DNA of 64,000 nucleotides from Alphaproteobacteria bacterium (lineage in GTDB: Bacteria > Pseudomonadota > Alphaproteobacteria > Geminicoccales > Geminicoccaceae), in assembly GCA_026982705.1 (NCBI GenBank), contig JALSGP010000006.1, positions 37,349 through 101,348 on the forward strand. Direction: 5' to 3'. Shown here one piece after another: positions 56,190-64,000 of this stretch. Positions within the stretch are counted from its first letter, which is position 1. Each line of letters begins with the position of its first letter. Position numbers and translations under genes: made by a program. The notes beneath the pieces are model-generated. The model ran no database searches. It was not told the origin of the DNA and saw nothing but the letters and a program-made list of their open reading frames with translations.

Positions 56190-56852
56190 TCAGTCCTCCG
56201 CGAAGCGGCGGAGCAGATCGGCGAGGGCCCTGGACAGGAGGTCGAAGGTCTCGCCCTTGCCCTCGCGTTCGAACACGAGCCGGCGCGCCCGCTCGAGGTC
56301 GAAGAGCAGGGCGCGGACGGCGGGGTCGCGCACGTAGCTGCGCACCCAGCCGACCACCGCGAGCCGCTCGCCGGCCCGCACCGGCTCCACCCGGTGGAGG
56401 GTGGAGGCGGGATAGAGATAGAGGAATCCCGCCGGTAGCCGGATCTCGCTCTCGCCCTCCGCATCCTCCACCACCAGCGCGCCCCCCTCGTACGAATCCG
56501 GCTCACTCAGGAAGAGGGTGAAGGAGACGTCGGTGCGCACCCCGCCCATGAGGGCATCGTCCACGTGACGGCCGTAGCCCATACCCGGGCGGTAGCGGCT
56601 CAGCAGCAGGGAGGCGAAGGTCTTGGGCCGGGTGGCGGCGACGAAGAGCGGATGCGCCGAGAGCCGCGCCCGCACCTCGGCGAGGAGGGCCGCCGCCGCG
56701 CCGTCGTCCGCCGCCGCCTGTTCGTTGGCCTTGACCAGACGGGCGTGCCAGCCGGCCGTGGCACGGCCGTCGACGAAACGCAGTCGCCGGGCCCGCGCCC
56801 GCAACTCGGCGCATTCCTCGGCGGTGAAGACGTCGCGGACGATCAGGCGCAC
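56190..56852 (-). CDS. PKHD-type Fe(II)/2-oxoglutarate hydroxylase (PiuC/YbiX-like)
   Basis: This is a 220-residue dioxygenase of the prolyl-4-hydroxylase fold; PiuC-like proteins accompany iron-siderophore uptake. Metal ligands are His and Asp in YGRHVDDALMGG and the distal His in STLHRVEPV; the 2-oxoglutarate Arg is in GWVRSYV. GTG 56852 is chosen because it gives the family start (RLIVRDVFTAEECAEL) and has GGGAGAG upstream. The frame is open to 56960. No TonB receptor gene is adjacent. Confidence 0.87.
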   Translation of the reverse strand: MRLIVRDVFTAEECAELRARARRLRFVDGRATAGWHARLVKANEQAAADDGAAAALLAEVRARLSAHPLFVAATRPKTFASLLLSRYRPGMGYGRHVDDALMGGVRTDVSFTLFLSEPDSYEGGALVVEDAEGESEIRLPAGFLYLYPASTLHRVEPVRAGERLAVVGWVRSYVRDPAVRALLFDLERARRLVFEREGKGETFDLLSRALADLLRRFAED

Positions 56853-57089
56853 GGCCTCTCTCCCGTCTCCGGCGGTGCGGTGCGTCCACGGAATAGCCGC
56901 CGGCGGCCACGCTGGCGAGCGGACCGGTGGTGGAAGGCATTTCGAGATTCGTGGCGCCACTTCGGAGGCCTCCGCGGGCCCGCGGCGGGAACGTAAGGTG
57001 AACGGACGTGAGGGGCGAATGCAAGGGGCGTGGCCAAGAAATTGCCGGAAAAGCTTCCTGACGGGCTCCGACCGAGCGTAAAAAATCGT

Positions 57090-57117
57090 TTGAAATGAAG
57101 GGCTTAATGGGATAAGA
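57090..57117 (+). promoter_or_regulatory. Putative promoter of the second RTX gene
   Basis: The 350-bp gap 56853-57202 has no gene but has an unusually AT-rich block. TTGAAA (57090-57095) and ATAAGA (57112-57117) are 16 bp apart, which would place the start near 57124. The rest of the gap shows nothing else. Confidence 0.4.
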
Positions 57118-57202
57118 GAGGGGATGCCGGCGCGTCCGGCAGGTTTCGGGTCCCGTCTCTCCGGTCGCCGTCACAACCGTTCTCCGGGTGGAGACGTGCG
57201 GG

Positions 57203-59308
57203 ATGGCACGGAGAGGGAGCAGAGGCACCGGTGGTACGACTCTCGCAGAGGAGCGACCCCGGACCGTGAGCGGAGAGACGAGGATCCGAAAGCGCCCGTG
57301 GACGGCGCGGTGGGGAGAACCGGGGGGCTGGTCGGCGGCCTGGCTGTCGGCGAGCTTCATCGGTCTCCTCCACGTCTCCGGCGGCCGGGTGACGACTCCG
57401 GCCGAAGCGAAGGACGCGATCCCGACCGGCGCCGGCCGTTCCGGCGTACCCGCTGTGCTGCCCGAACCGTCGCAGCCCGGAGTGGTCGGCGCGACCGACG
57501 GCACGCCCCGTACGGCCGATGCGGGACCGCCAGCGCCGGTGACGGACGGTGATGGCGTGCCCTTCACGCCCCTCGCCGCCGGCGCCGTGGCCCCCGAGCT
57601 GCTGCTGCGCCTCGCGGGCGGTGCCCGGCTCGCACCGGACCCGGCTCCCGGCATCCCGTCCGTGCCGGAGGGGGCGGGGGCGGTCGCGCCCGCCACGGGC
57701 GGCGCGGCCCCGACCGTGGTGCCGCCGCCGACCACCGTCGTGGCCCTCGCGACCGCCGCTCCGGCCGCCGCGGCGGCCGAGGGCGGGCCGGAGGATCCGG
57801 GACCCGAGGTGGGGAGCACCGCCGGGGCCGGGGACGAGGGCGCCGTGGTGGTGGGGACCGACGGTGGGGACCGTCTCGCCGGCGGTGCCGGCGACGACAT
57901 CCTCGCCGGCTTCGACGGGGACGACCGCCTCGCCGGCGGCGCCGGCGACGACCTGCTCACGGGCGACGCCGGCTCCGACTCCCTCGCCGGCGGTGGCGGT
58001 GACGACGTGCTGGAAGGGGGGAGCGGCGGCGACCGTCTCGCCGGGGGCGGCGACGACGACCGTCTCGCCGGTGGCGCGGGCCGCGACCGCCTCGCCGGCG
58101 ATGACGGCGACGACCTCCTCGACGGCGGGACGGGCGCGGACGTGCTGGAGGGCGGCGGCGGCGACGACCTGCTGATCCTGGACGACGTGCGCGACGTGGG
58201 GACCGACCGTGGTGCCGGCGCCGGCGGCACCGACACGGCGGTGATCGGGCCGGGGTTCGCGGACTCCGTCCGCCGCCTGCATCCCACGGTAGGGGACGGG
58301 GCGGCGACGCTGGTGCTGGACGACCGTCTCGACCGCCCCCTACCCGAGGGAGTCCACGACTATGTCCGCCGCATCGGCCCCGGCATCGAGAACCTCCGGC
58401 TCGCGGACGACGCCCCCCACGATCTGGTGGGCAGTGCCACGGCCAACCGTCTCGAGGGCAACGATGCCCCCAACCGCGTCCACGGCCTCGAGGGGGACGA
58501 CGTGCTCGTCGGCGGAGGTGGCGACGATCTGCTGGACGGCGGCGCCGGTGACGATCTCCTGGACGGCGGCGCCGGTGAGGACCTACTCTACGGCGGCCCC
58601 GGCGACGACGTCTATCTGCTCGGTCTCGCCGAGGACGGGCCCGACCGCATCGTCGATCCGGCCGGACGGGAGACTCTGCGTGTCGAGGGCGTGGCGGGCG
58701 AGCGGGTGACCGTGGCGGCGGAGGGCGACGATCTGCTGGTGCGGGTGGACGGCGTCACCGTGGCGCGGGTGGAGGACGGCGCTGCCGAGGCGGCGCGCTT
58801 CGCCGTCGTGACGGAGGACGGCCCCGTCGCCGCCGCCGGCTCCGGCGGGGCGGACGGTGGCGATCTGCTCGCGCCCTTCCTCGATCTGCCGCGGGTGGAG
58901 GGGACGCCCGGACCGGACATCCTCCACGGACGCGTCGAGGGGAGCTGGATCGCGGGCGGGACCGGCCACGATCTGCTGGTGGGCACCGCCGGCGACGATC
59001 TCCTGGACGGCGGGCCCGGCAACGACGAACTGCGCGGCGGTCCCGGTGACGACGTCTATCTGGTGCGCGCCGCCGACGGCGGCACCGACGTGGTGGTGGA
59101 TCCGGCCGGCCGCACCACGCTGCTGGTGCCGGACGTGACCACGGATCTGCTGGAGGGTTTCCTGGTGGGCGACGATCTCTGGATCCGGGCCGACGGCGAT
59201 CCGCTGGCGGTGGTGCGTGATGCGGCCTCCGGCGGCGTCGACTTCGCCGGCGTGCGGGCCGCCGACGGCTTCGTGGAGGCGGCCCGCCTCGACGGCACCC
59301 ACGGCTGA
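57203..59308 (+). CDS. RTX calcium-binding repeat protein
   Basis: This 701-residue protein of unknown activity has a Pro/Ala/Gly-rich first 215 residues, with one hydrophobic stretch near 45-60 (WSAAWLSASFIGLLHVSGG), then RTX nonapeptide blocks at about 225-325, 430-475 and 600-645 (motifs such as GGAGDDLLTG and GGPGDDVYL). The blocks flank beta-rich modules that end in a repeated pattern (GDDVYLxxxAxDGxD, DPAGRxTLxV). No protease or lipase motif was seen. Type I secretion is likely, though the hydrophobic stretch could anchor it. ATG 57203 has GGAG 9 nt upstream; GTG 57188 and GTG 57266 are alternatives. Confidence 0.8.
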   Translation: MARRGSRGTGGTTLAEERPRTVSGETRIRKRPWTARWGEPGGWSAAWLSASFIGLLHVSGGRVTTPAEAKDAIPTGAGRSGVPAVLPEPSQPGVVGATDGTPRTADAGPPAPVTDGDGVPFTPLAAGAVAPELLLRLAGGARLAPDPAPGIPSVPEGAGAVAPATGGAAPTVVPPPTTVVALATAAPAAAAAEGGPEDPGPEVGSTAGAGDEGAVVVGTDGGDRLAGGAGDDILAGFDGDDRLAGGAGDDLLTGDAGSDSLAGGGGDDVLEGGSGGDRLAGGGDDDRLAGGAGRDRLAGDDGDDLLDGGTGADVLEGGGGDDLLILDDVRDVGTDRGAGAGGTDTAVIGPGFADSVRRLHPTVGDGAATLVLDDRLDRPLPEGVHDYVRRIGPGIENLRLADDAPHDLVGSATANRLEGNDAPNRVHGLEGDDVLVGGGGDDLLDGGAGDDLLDGGAGEDLLYGGPGDDVYLLGLAEDGPDRIVDPAGRETLRVEGVAGERVTVAAEGDDLLVRVDGVTVARVEDGAAEAARFAVVTEDGPVAAAGSGGADGGDLLAPFLDLPRVEGTPGPDILHGRVEGSWIAGGTGHDLLVGTAGDDLLDGGPGNDELRGGPGDDVYLVRAADGGTDVVVDPAGRTTLLVPDVTTDLLEGFLVGDDLWIRADGDPLAVVRDAASGGVDFAGVRAADGFVEAARLDGTHG

Positions 59309-59343
59309 AAGGCGGGCGCACGGCCGGCTCGACAGGTGGATCC

Positions 59344-59359
59344 GAACATGCGAACATGC
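59344..59359. repeat. Tandem GAACATGC repeat upstream of soxW-like gene
   Basis: GAACATGC occurs twice head to tail (59344-59351 and 59352-59359), 33 bp before the soxW-like ATG. It may be a regulator site for the sox genes; the binding protein is unknown. Confidence 0.4.
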
Positions 59360-59391
59360 GGCAGGACCGAGGCCCGACCGGGAGGTGCGCC

Positions 59392-60012
59392 ATGTCCGCC
59401 GTGATCCGCCGTCGGCGGCTGCTGCTGGGAGCCGCCGCCCTGCCCTGGCTGGGTGCCGTGCGCGCACGCGCCGCGGGAGATCCCGAGTCCTGCCGGCCGG
59501 TGCTGGGCGACGACGGCCTCTGGCACCAGCCCTGGTTCGTCGAGAGTTTCCTCGTCCTGCGCGAGGATCTGGAGGAGGCCGCGGCCGAGGGCAAACATCT
59601 GGTACTGTTCTGGGAGCTCGCCGGCTGCCCCTACTGCAAGGAAACGCATTTCGTCAACTTCGCCCGGGAGGACATCTGCGCCTTCGCGCAGGAGCATTTC
59701 TTCTGGGTGCAGCTGGACTTCATCGGGGCCCGTGAGGTCACCGATTTCGACGGTGAGGTCACCACCGAGAAGGCGCTGCGGGCCAAGTACGGCATCCGCT
59801 TCACCCCGACGATCCAGTTCTTCCCGGACGATCCGGCCGAGCTGGAACGGCGGCTGGCCGAGAGCGGCGGCCATGGCGGTCGCCATCTCGAGGTGGCCCG
59901 GATGCAGGGCTATCTGGAGCCCGAGCCCTTCCTCGCCATGCTCCGCTACGTGGCGGAAAAGGCGTACGAGCGCACCACCTTCGACCGCTACCTGCTGGAC
60001 CTGCTGGGCTGA
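59392..60012 (+). CDS. SoxW-like periplasmic thioredoxin
   Basis: The 206-residue exported thioredoxin-fold protein starts with RRRRLLLGAAALPWLGAVRARA (cut site near residue 27). The redox site is AGCPYCKETHF (CxxC near residue 83) and the cis-Pro segment is RFTPTIQFF. In Sox clusters SoxW keeps the system's thiols reduced via a CcdA/SoxV-type membrane protein. It lies 139 bp before soxC on the same strand. The SoxW name rests on this context; other DsbC/SoxW-type thioredoxins look alike. Confidence 0.8.
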   Translation: MSAVIRRRRLLLGAAALPWLGAVRARAAGDPESCRPVLGDDGLWHQPWFVESFLVLREDLEEAAAEGKHLVLFWELAGCPYCKETHFVNFAREDICAFAQEHFFWVQLDFIGAREVTDFDGEVTTEKALRAKYGIRFTPTIQFFPDDPAELERRLAESGGHGGRHLEVARMQGYLEPEPFLAMLRYVAEKAYERTTFDRYLLDLLG

Positions 60013-60046
60013 GCGGCCTCGGACTCCGTGACGCAGGGGCGGGCGC

Positions 60047-60104
60047 TTGTTCGTCCAGCGAAGCCGTATATGATGCAGCGCTGATGAACACCCCGGCGGG
60101 GTGT
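60047..60104 (+). promoter_or_regulatory. Putative soxCD promoter and leader hairpin
   Basis: TTGTTC (60047-60052) and TATGAT (60069-60074) are 16 bp apart. ACACCCC-N3-GGGGTGT (60088-60104) would then lie at the very start of the transcript, about 47 bp before the soxC ATG. Confidence 0.5.
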
Positions 60105-60151
60105 GGTGCCCGGGTCATCGGTGCGACCATTGGCAGTGTGAGGGAGACGCC

Positions 60152-61453
60152 ATGTCTCACGAGCGCGATCCGAAGCGCGACGGGCTCGCCGTCGCGCGGC
60201 GACGTTTCCTGAGCGCCGTCGCGGCGGGCGGTGCGGCCACCGGACTCGCCGGACTGGTGCGGCCGGCGGAGGCGGCCAATCCCGACAATCTCCCGCCCAA
60301 CGAACCCGAATGGGCGCGGATGCTCGGCCCCGGCGTCGACGACCGCGGTTACGGTCTGCCGAGCATCTACGAGAAGCACGTCAAGCGGCGCTGGGTGCCG
60401 TGGCTCACCGCCTCGGCGGAGAGCACGGTCAACTTCACGCCCCTGCAGGATCTCCACGGTTTCGTCACGCCCAACGGTATCTGCTTCGAGCGCCACCACG
60501 CCGGACGGGCCGAGGTGAATCCCGAGGATCACCGCCTGATCATCCACGGCCTCGTCGAGAAGCCGTTGATGTTCACGGTGCAGGACCTCAAGCGGATGCC
60601 GTCCGAGAGCCATTTCTATTTCTGCGAGTGCGCCGCCAATTCGGGTATGGAGTGGCGCAACGCGCAGCTCAACGGCGTCCAGTTCACCCACGGCATGGTC
60701 CACTGCGTCCACTGGACCGGCGTGCCGCTGCGGGTGCTGTTCGAACAGACCGGCCTCAAGCCCAACGCCAAGTGGGTGCTGGCCGAGGGCGCCGACGGGG
60801 CGGCCATGACCCGGTCCATCCCCATGGAGAAGATGCTGGACGACTGTCTCGTCGCCTATGCCCAGAACGGCGAGGCGCTGCGGCCGGAGCAGGGCTATCC
60901 CATCCGGCTGGTGGTGCCGGGCTTCGAGGCCAACATGTGGGTCAAGTGGCTGCGCCGGCTCGAGGTGGGGGACCAGCCCTGGTACCATCGCGAGGAGACG
61001 TCCAAGTACACGGACCTGCTGCCCAGCGGCAAGGCCTACATCTTCACCTGGGTGATGGAGGCCAAGTCGGTCATCACCTTCCCCTGTCCCGAGAAGCCCC
61101 TCGACGGGCCGGGCTACTACTCGGTGCGCGGCCTCGCTTGGTCCGGCCGCGGCCGCATCACGCGGGTCGATGTCTCCTTCGACGGCGGCCGCAACTGGCA
61201 GACGGCGAAGCTGCAGGATCCGGTCTATCCCAAGTGCCTGACCCGCTTCGAGATCCCCTGGCGGTGGAACGGCGAGCGGGCGCTGCTGGTGAGCCGGGCC
61301 ATCGACGAGACCGGCTACGTGCAGCCCACCATGTACGAACTGCAGAAGGTGCGCGGCGTCGAGTCCGTGTACCACAACAACGCCCAGCAGGTGTGGGAAG
61401 TGAAGCCCAGCGGTGAGGTCGAGAATGTCCGTCTGCGCTACGTCAATGCGTAA
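60152..61453 (+). CDS. soxC: Sulfane dehydrogenase molybdenum subunit SoxC
   Basis: SoxC carries the single-pterin molybdenum centre that, with cytochrome SoxD, oxidises SoxY-bound sulfane sulfur in the periplasm. The 433 residues start with a Tat signal (ARRRFLSAVAAGG) and belong to the sulfite oxidase fold; the Mo ligand is the second Cys of FCECAANSGMEW (Cys160). WYHREETSKYTDLLP and the Mo-co dimerisation domain (GYYSVRGLAWSGRGRI) follow. GTGAGGGAGA precedes the ATG. The gene overlaps soxD by 8 bp. No soxXYZAB are in the window. Confidence 0.92.
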   Translation: MSHERDPKRDGLAVARRRFLSAVAAGGAATGLAGLVRPAEAANPDNLPPNEPEWARMLGPGVDDRGYGLPSIYEKHVKRRWVPWLTASAESTVNFTPLQDLHGFVTPNGICFERHHAGRAEVNPEDHRLIIHGLVEKPLMFTVQDLKRMPSESHFYFCECAANSGMEWRNAQLNGVQFTHGMVHCVHWTGVPLRVLFEQTGLKPNAKWVLAEGADGAAMTRSIPMEKMLDDCLVAYAQNGEALRPEQGYPIRLVVPGFEANMWVKWLRRLEVGDQPWYHREETSKYTDLLPSGKAYIFTWVMEAKSVITFPCPEKPLDGPGYYSVRGLAWSGRGRITRVDVSFDGGRNWQTAKLQDPVYPKCLTRFEIPWRWNGERALLVSRAIDETGYVQPTMYELQKVRGVESVYHNNAQQVWEVKPSGEVENVRLRYVNA

Positions 61454-62120
61454 GCTGCTCGCGGGATGTGCGCTCCTGGTGCTGGCGCAGGCGGCACCGG
61501 CGGCGGCGGAGAAGGATCTGGGGCTCGGGGTGGTCCCGACGCCGGAACAGATCGCCGGCTGGGACAAGGACATCCGGCCCGACGGCGTGGGCCTGCCGGA
61601 CGGCAGCGGCACCGCCGAGGAGGGCGAGCCCATCTATCTGGAGAAGTGCGCCTATTGCCACGGCGATTTCGGCGAGGGAATCGGGCGCTGGCCAGTGCTG
61701 GCGGGCGGCTTCGAGACCCTCACCCACCAGTGGCCGGAGGGACGGCCCGAGAAGACCGTCGGCAGCTACTGGCCCTATTCGTCGACGCTGTTCGACTACA
61801 TCTGGCGGGCGATGCCCTTCCCCGAGCCCAAGTCCCTCACCCCGGACGAGGTGTACGCCATCTCGGCCTACATCCTCTATGTCAACGATCTGGTCGAGTA
61901 CGACCAGCGGCTGGACAAGACCAATTTCGCCCAGATCGAGATGCCCAACCGGGACGGCTTCATCATGGATCCGCGGCCGGACGTGCCCGTGCCCGAGGAG
62001 CCGTGCATGAAGGACTGCCCGGTGGACACCACCATCATCGGCCGGGCCGGCGAGGTGGAAGGGGCCACGCCGGGCGAGGACGTGCAGCCGGCGGGCATCG
62101 AGATGTATCTCGGCGAGTGA
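61446..62120 (+). CDS. soxD: SoxD-type cytochrome c, single haem
   Basis: This electron-accepting partner of SoxC has 224 residues. A signal peptide (LLAGCALLVLAQAAPAAA) precedes one haem site CAYCH (Cys68, Cys71, His72), and the Met ligand is probably in RAMPFPEPKSL. Paracoccus SoxD is about 380 residues and di-haem, so this form lacks the second haem domain. The C-terminus has two Cys (EEPCMKDCPVDTT). The start lies within the soxC 3' end, giving translational coupling. Confidence 0.88.
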   Translation: MRKLLAGCALLVLAQAAPAAAEKDLGLGVVPTPEQIAGWDKDIRPDGVGLPDGSGTAEEGEPIYLEKCAYCHGDFGEGIGRWPVLAGGFETLTHQWPEGRPEKTVGSYWPYSSTLFDYIWRAMPFPEPKSLTPDEVYAISAYILYVNDLVEYDQRLDKTNFAQIEMPNRDGFIMDPRPDVPVPEEPCMKDCPVDTTIIGRAGEVEGATPGEDVQPAGIEMYLGE

Positions 62121-62216
62121 GCCGGACGTCCGCCGCGGCCGGGAGGTTCCGGAAGGGGGGATGACGGCACGGGGTGTCCGGCCCCGCTGCCGGCATCCCG
62201 CCCGCCGTTCCCGAGC

Positions 62217-62687
62217 TCATCCTGGCCGCATGGCTCCGGGCACCGCGAAGACCGTCTCGCGGGCGAAGGGGAGGGCGCGGATCGTGCCGGGGCCGGCCTC
62301 CACCAGCACCTCGCCCTCCAGCCGGTAGCGGAAACGTCCGCGTTCCAGGACGCCGAGGAGCCAGGTCAGCAGCGCGTCGGTGGGCACCGACAGCACCGGC
62401 TCTACCGTCCGTGCGCCCAGCGCCGGCAGGAGGAAGCGGCGATCGCTCAGGGCCGTGCCCAGCGGGCGACCGTCCACCACGAGCGTGAGCCGCAGCCCTC
62501 TCACGGTGAGATCGACGGGGTTGGGATTGGCGAGCCGCAGCCGCAGCCGCAGCTCCTGGGCGAAGAGACCGGGGCGGTGCGGACGCAGGTCCAGCAGCGC
62601 CACCTCCGGCGGCTCGAGCGGCCCTTCGGCCACCGGCGCGCAGGCGGCCGGCACCAGCAGGAGCGCCAGCAGATCCCGCCGCCTCAT
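62217..62687 (-). CDS. LEA14-like (water-stress/hypersensitive domain) lipoprotein
   Basis: The 156-residue protein has a lipoprotein signal (LLALLLVPAACAP, lipobox Cys near 16) and an Ig-like LEA type 2 domain: LRLRLANPNPVDLTVRGLRL and FRYRLEGEVLVEAG. Such proteins are found on the outer membrane or in the periplasm, with unclear roles in desiccation or envelope stress. It is coupled to the SDR gene upstream (ATGA). Confidence 0.82.
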   Translation of the reverse strand: MRRRDLLALLLVPAACAPVAEGPLEPPEVALLDLRPHRPGLFAQELRLRLRLANPNPVDLTVRGLRLTLVVDGRPLGTALSDRRFLLPALGARTVEPVLSVPTDALLTWLLGVLERGRFRYRLEGEVLVEAGPGTIRALPFARETVFAVPGAMRPG

Positions 62688-63493
62688 CGTCCCGGCTCCC
62701 CGTCGGCGAGGGCGGTCCCGCCCTCCTCGCCCCGCACCTCGAAGAGGATGCCGGCGGCGGCGAAGCCGCCGTCCACGCACAGCACGTGGCCGGTGAGATA
62801 GCGGGGGGCACGGGTGGCGAGCCAGGCCACCGTCTCCGCCACCTCCTCGGGCTCACCGTAGCGGCGGGCGGGCAGATGGCGCAGCCAGGCCTCGCGGGTG
62901 GCGGGCGAATGCATGGCGCGGACCAGCGGTGTCTCGACGGGACCGGGGGCGACGGCGTTGACGGCGATGCCGTGCGGCGCGAGTTCCACCGCCGCCACCC
63001 GGGTCAGATTGACCACCGCCGCCTTGGAGGCGCCGTAGGCGGCACGGCCGCAGGAGCCGCGCACGGCGGCGGCGGAGGCGAGGGTGACGATGCGCCCCTC
63101 TTCGCCGGCGTCCACCAGCCGCCGCGCCACTTCCCGCAGCACCGCGAAGAGGCCGAACAGATTGACCTCGAAGATGCGGCGGAAGTCGGCGAGCGCGTGA
63201 TCCAGGAGCGGCTTCTGCAGGCCGATCCCGGCATTGGCCACCAGCACCCGCGGCCGCCCCAGCCCGGCGACGGTGGCCTCGAGGGTCCGCACCACCGCCC
63301 CCTCGTCGGCCACGTCCACCGTCCAGCCCCGCACCCGCGCGCCCCCCGCGCGCAGCGCCGCCACCGTCTCCGCCAGGGCCGGACCGTCCCGGTCCCACAG
63401 CGCCAGGGCCAGGCCCTCGGCGGCGAGCCGCACCGCCACCGCCCGACCGATCCCGGCGGCGGCACCCGTGATCAGGGCCACCTCCCGCGTCAC
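62684..63493 (-). CDS. Short-chain dehydrogenase/reductase (SDR)
   Basis: A 269-residue NAD(P)-dependent oxidoreductase with the Rossmann motif ITGAAAGIGRAVAVRL, the NAG motif VANAGIGLQ, and the catalytic Ser and Tyr-x3-Lys in LASAAAVRG and AAYGASKAAV. The Asp after the second strand (ALWDRDG) favours NAD. The substrate is unknown; the family includes 3-oxoacyl-ACP and 3-hydroxybutyrate types. GTG 63493 is preferred because GGAGG lies 6 nt upstream. Confidence 0.87.
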   Translation of the reverse strand: MTREVALITGAAAGIGRAVAVRLAAEGLALALWDRDGPALAETVAALRAGGARVRGWTVDVADEGAVVRTLEATVAGLGRPRVLVANAGIGLQKPLLDHALADFRRIFEVNLFGLFAVLREVARRLVDAGEEGRIVTLASAAAVRGSCGRAAYGASKAAVVNLTRVAAVELAPHGIAVNAVAPGPVETPLVRAMHSPATREAWLRHLPARRYGEPEEVAETVAWLATRAPRYLTGHVLCVDGGFAAAGILFEVRGEEGGTALADGEPGR

Positions 63494-63669
63494 CGTCCGC
63501 CTCCCCTGTGACGGCGCCATGCTGGCGGAGGGGAGGGCGGGCGGTCAAGGGGCGGGCGCCGGGGTGGCCTCGGGGGACGGGAGCGGGGGTGCCGGGCCGG
63601 TGAAGTGCCCATGGAAGGGCCGGAGGCTTGCGCGGCGGGCGGCCGCTCCCTATCTCGGGGGGCGACCGC

Positions 63670-63758
63670 GGAGGGATGGCCGAGTGGTCGAAGGCGCACG
63701 CCTGGAGAGCGTGTAGGGGGTCAACTCCTCGCGGGTTCGAATCCCGCTCCCTCCGCCA
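63670..63758 (+). tRNA. tRNA-Ser (anticodon GGA)
   Basis: A full class II tRNA of 89 nt including an encoded CCA. The acceptor stem is GGAGGGA/TCCCTCC with discriminator G. The anticodon stem CACGC/GCGTG surrounds CTGGAGA (GGA at 63704-63706), a long variable arm follows, and the T loop is GGTTCGAATCC. It reads UCC/UCU serine codons. Confidence 0.97.
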
Positions 63759-63841
63759 GATTCCGGCCGACGACGGGGACGGGACGGGTCGAGGTCGTGG
63801 GCACCGGGCACGCCGGTGGGGCGTGCGGCCCGGGACTCGGG

Positions 63842-63857
63842 AACATGTCCAACATGT
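63842..63857. repeat. Direct AACATGT repeat downstream of tRNA-Ser
   Basis: AACATGT (63842-63848) recurs at 63851-63857 with 2 bp between; each ACATGT is itself palindromic. It lies between the tRNA gene and the stop of the edge gene. Its function is unknown. Confidence 0.3.
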
Positions 63858-63865
63858 ACCGGGCT

Positions 63866-64000
63866 TCACGCGCCCGCCGGGGCGGAGGCCGGCGCCAGCG
63901 CGAAGCGGCCGAGGCCGAGGGTGGTGCCCTTGCCGAGGCCGAAGGGGCGGGCGGCGGCGAGGAAGGCGGCGAGCCCGGGGCAATCCCGGAGGTCGAGGAC
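63866..64000 (-). CDS. C-terminal fragment, probable Cas6-type RAMP endoribonuclease
   Basis: Only the last 44 residues are in the window. They read VLDLRDCPGLAAFL, then ARPFGLGKGTTLGLGRF, then an Ala/Pro tail. The glycine-rich FGLGKGTTLGLGRF closely matches the C-terminal G-loop of CRISPR precrRNA endoribonuclease Cas6 (PF10040) and related RAMPs. If right, a cas locus begins just beyond the edge, next to tRNA-Ser. Another RAMP such as Cas5 or Csm3/Cmr cannot be excluded from so short a piece. Confidence 0.55.
   Translation of the reverse strand, partial: VLDLRDCPGLAAFLAAARPFGLGKGTTLGLGRFALAPASAPAGA

Overview
The window is about 70% GC and very gene-dense. It reads as a chromosomal segment of an alphaproteobacterium, probably Rhodospirillales-like. 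The lineage clues are fliX divergent from flgI, fliW beside flgKL, a mesaconyl-CoA hydratase of the ethylmalonyl-CoA pathway, MbfA, ThyX, CarD, a DUF3775 protein and CtrA-type TTAA-N7-TTAA boxes.

Layout. 1-6.0 kb (minus): the housekeeping run ffh-rpsP-rimM-trmD, with gltA and gltX. 6.1-11.7 kb: comEC, a DUF3775 protein, rimO, an alpha/beta hydrolase and a small HTH protein behind an AT-rich palindrome. 11.9-16.9 kb (minus): an M81 (MlrC-like) protein, speD-speE for spermidine, ccdA and an M23 peptidase. 17.0-22.8 kb (plus): an MntH-UspA fusion, then an arsenite oxidase locus. There aioBA is intact, but the upstream aioX-aioS-aioR regulatory genes appear collapsed into one small in-frame fusion, with a sigma-54 promoter and an Fnr/FixK-like box still in front of aioB. 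22.8-27.0 kb (minus): thyX, recO, era, rnc, lepB. 27.1-33.4 kb: a class IV aminotransferase, an asparaginase, rnhB, galE, mesaconyl-CoA hydratase, a GST and carD.

33.4-37.7 kb is mostly non-coding. It holds a hairpin-rich kilobase, a MEMO-family gene and then about 2 kb of roughly 61-bp units. Their repeat part resembles the type I-E CRISPR repeat (best copies near 37.26 kb) and their spacer part is unique. The repeats diverge progressively along the array, neighbouring copies share variants, and no cas genes are adjacent. I regard this stratified or fossil CRISPR array as the most unusual feature.

37.7-43.5 kb: flagellar genes fliX (minus) and flgI-flgJ-flgN-flgK-flgL-fliW (plus), with a clear sigma-54 promoter before flgI and CtrA-like boxes before fliX and fliW. 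43.8-47.5 kb: a serralysin-like RTX protease. Upstream of it is a candidate small structured RNA of about 130 nt with its own promoter, overlapping palindrome and intrinsic terminator. 47.6-54.2 kb: a LOG-family protein, secA, a PmtA-like methyltransferase, an orphan substrate-binding protein and a diguanylate cyclase. 54.3-56.9 kb: iron-related mbfA, an unknown exported protein and a PKHD dioxygenase. 57.2-59.3 kb: a second RTX protein. 59.4-62.1 kb: a SoxW-like thioredoxin and soxCD without the other sox genes. 62.2-64.0 kb: an LEA14-like lipoprotein, an SDR, tRNA-Ser(GGA) and, at the edge, the C-terminus of what looks like a Cas6 RAMP endoribonuclease.

Taken together, the cell appears to be a motile aerobe or facultative respirer that can oxidise inorganic donors (arsenite, sulfane sulfur) and manages manganese and iron. 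All functional calls rest on reading motifs; no database search was possible.
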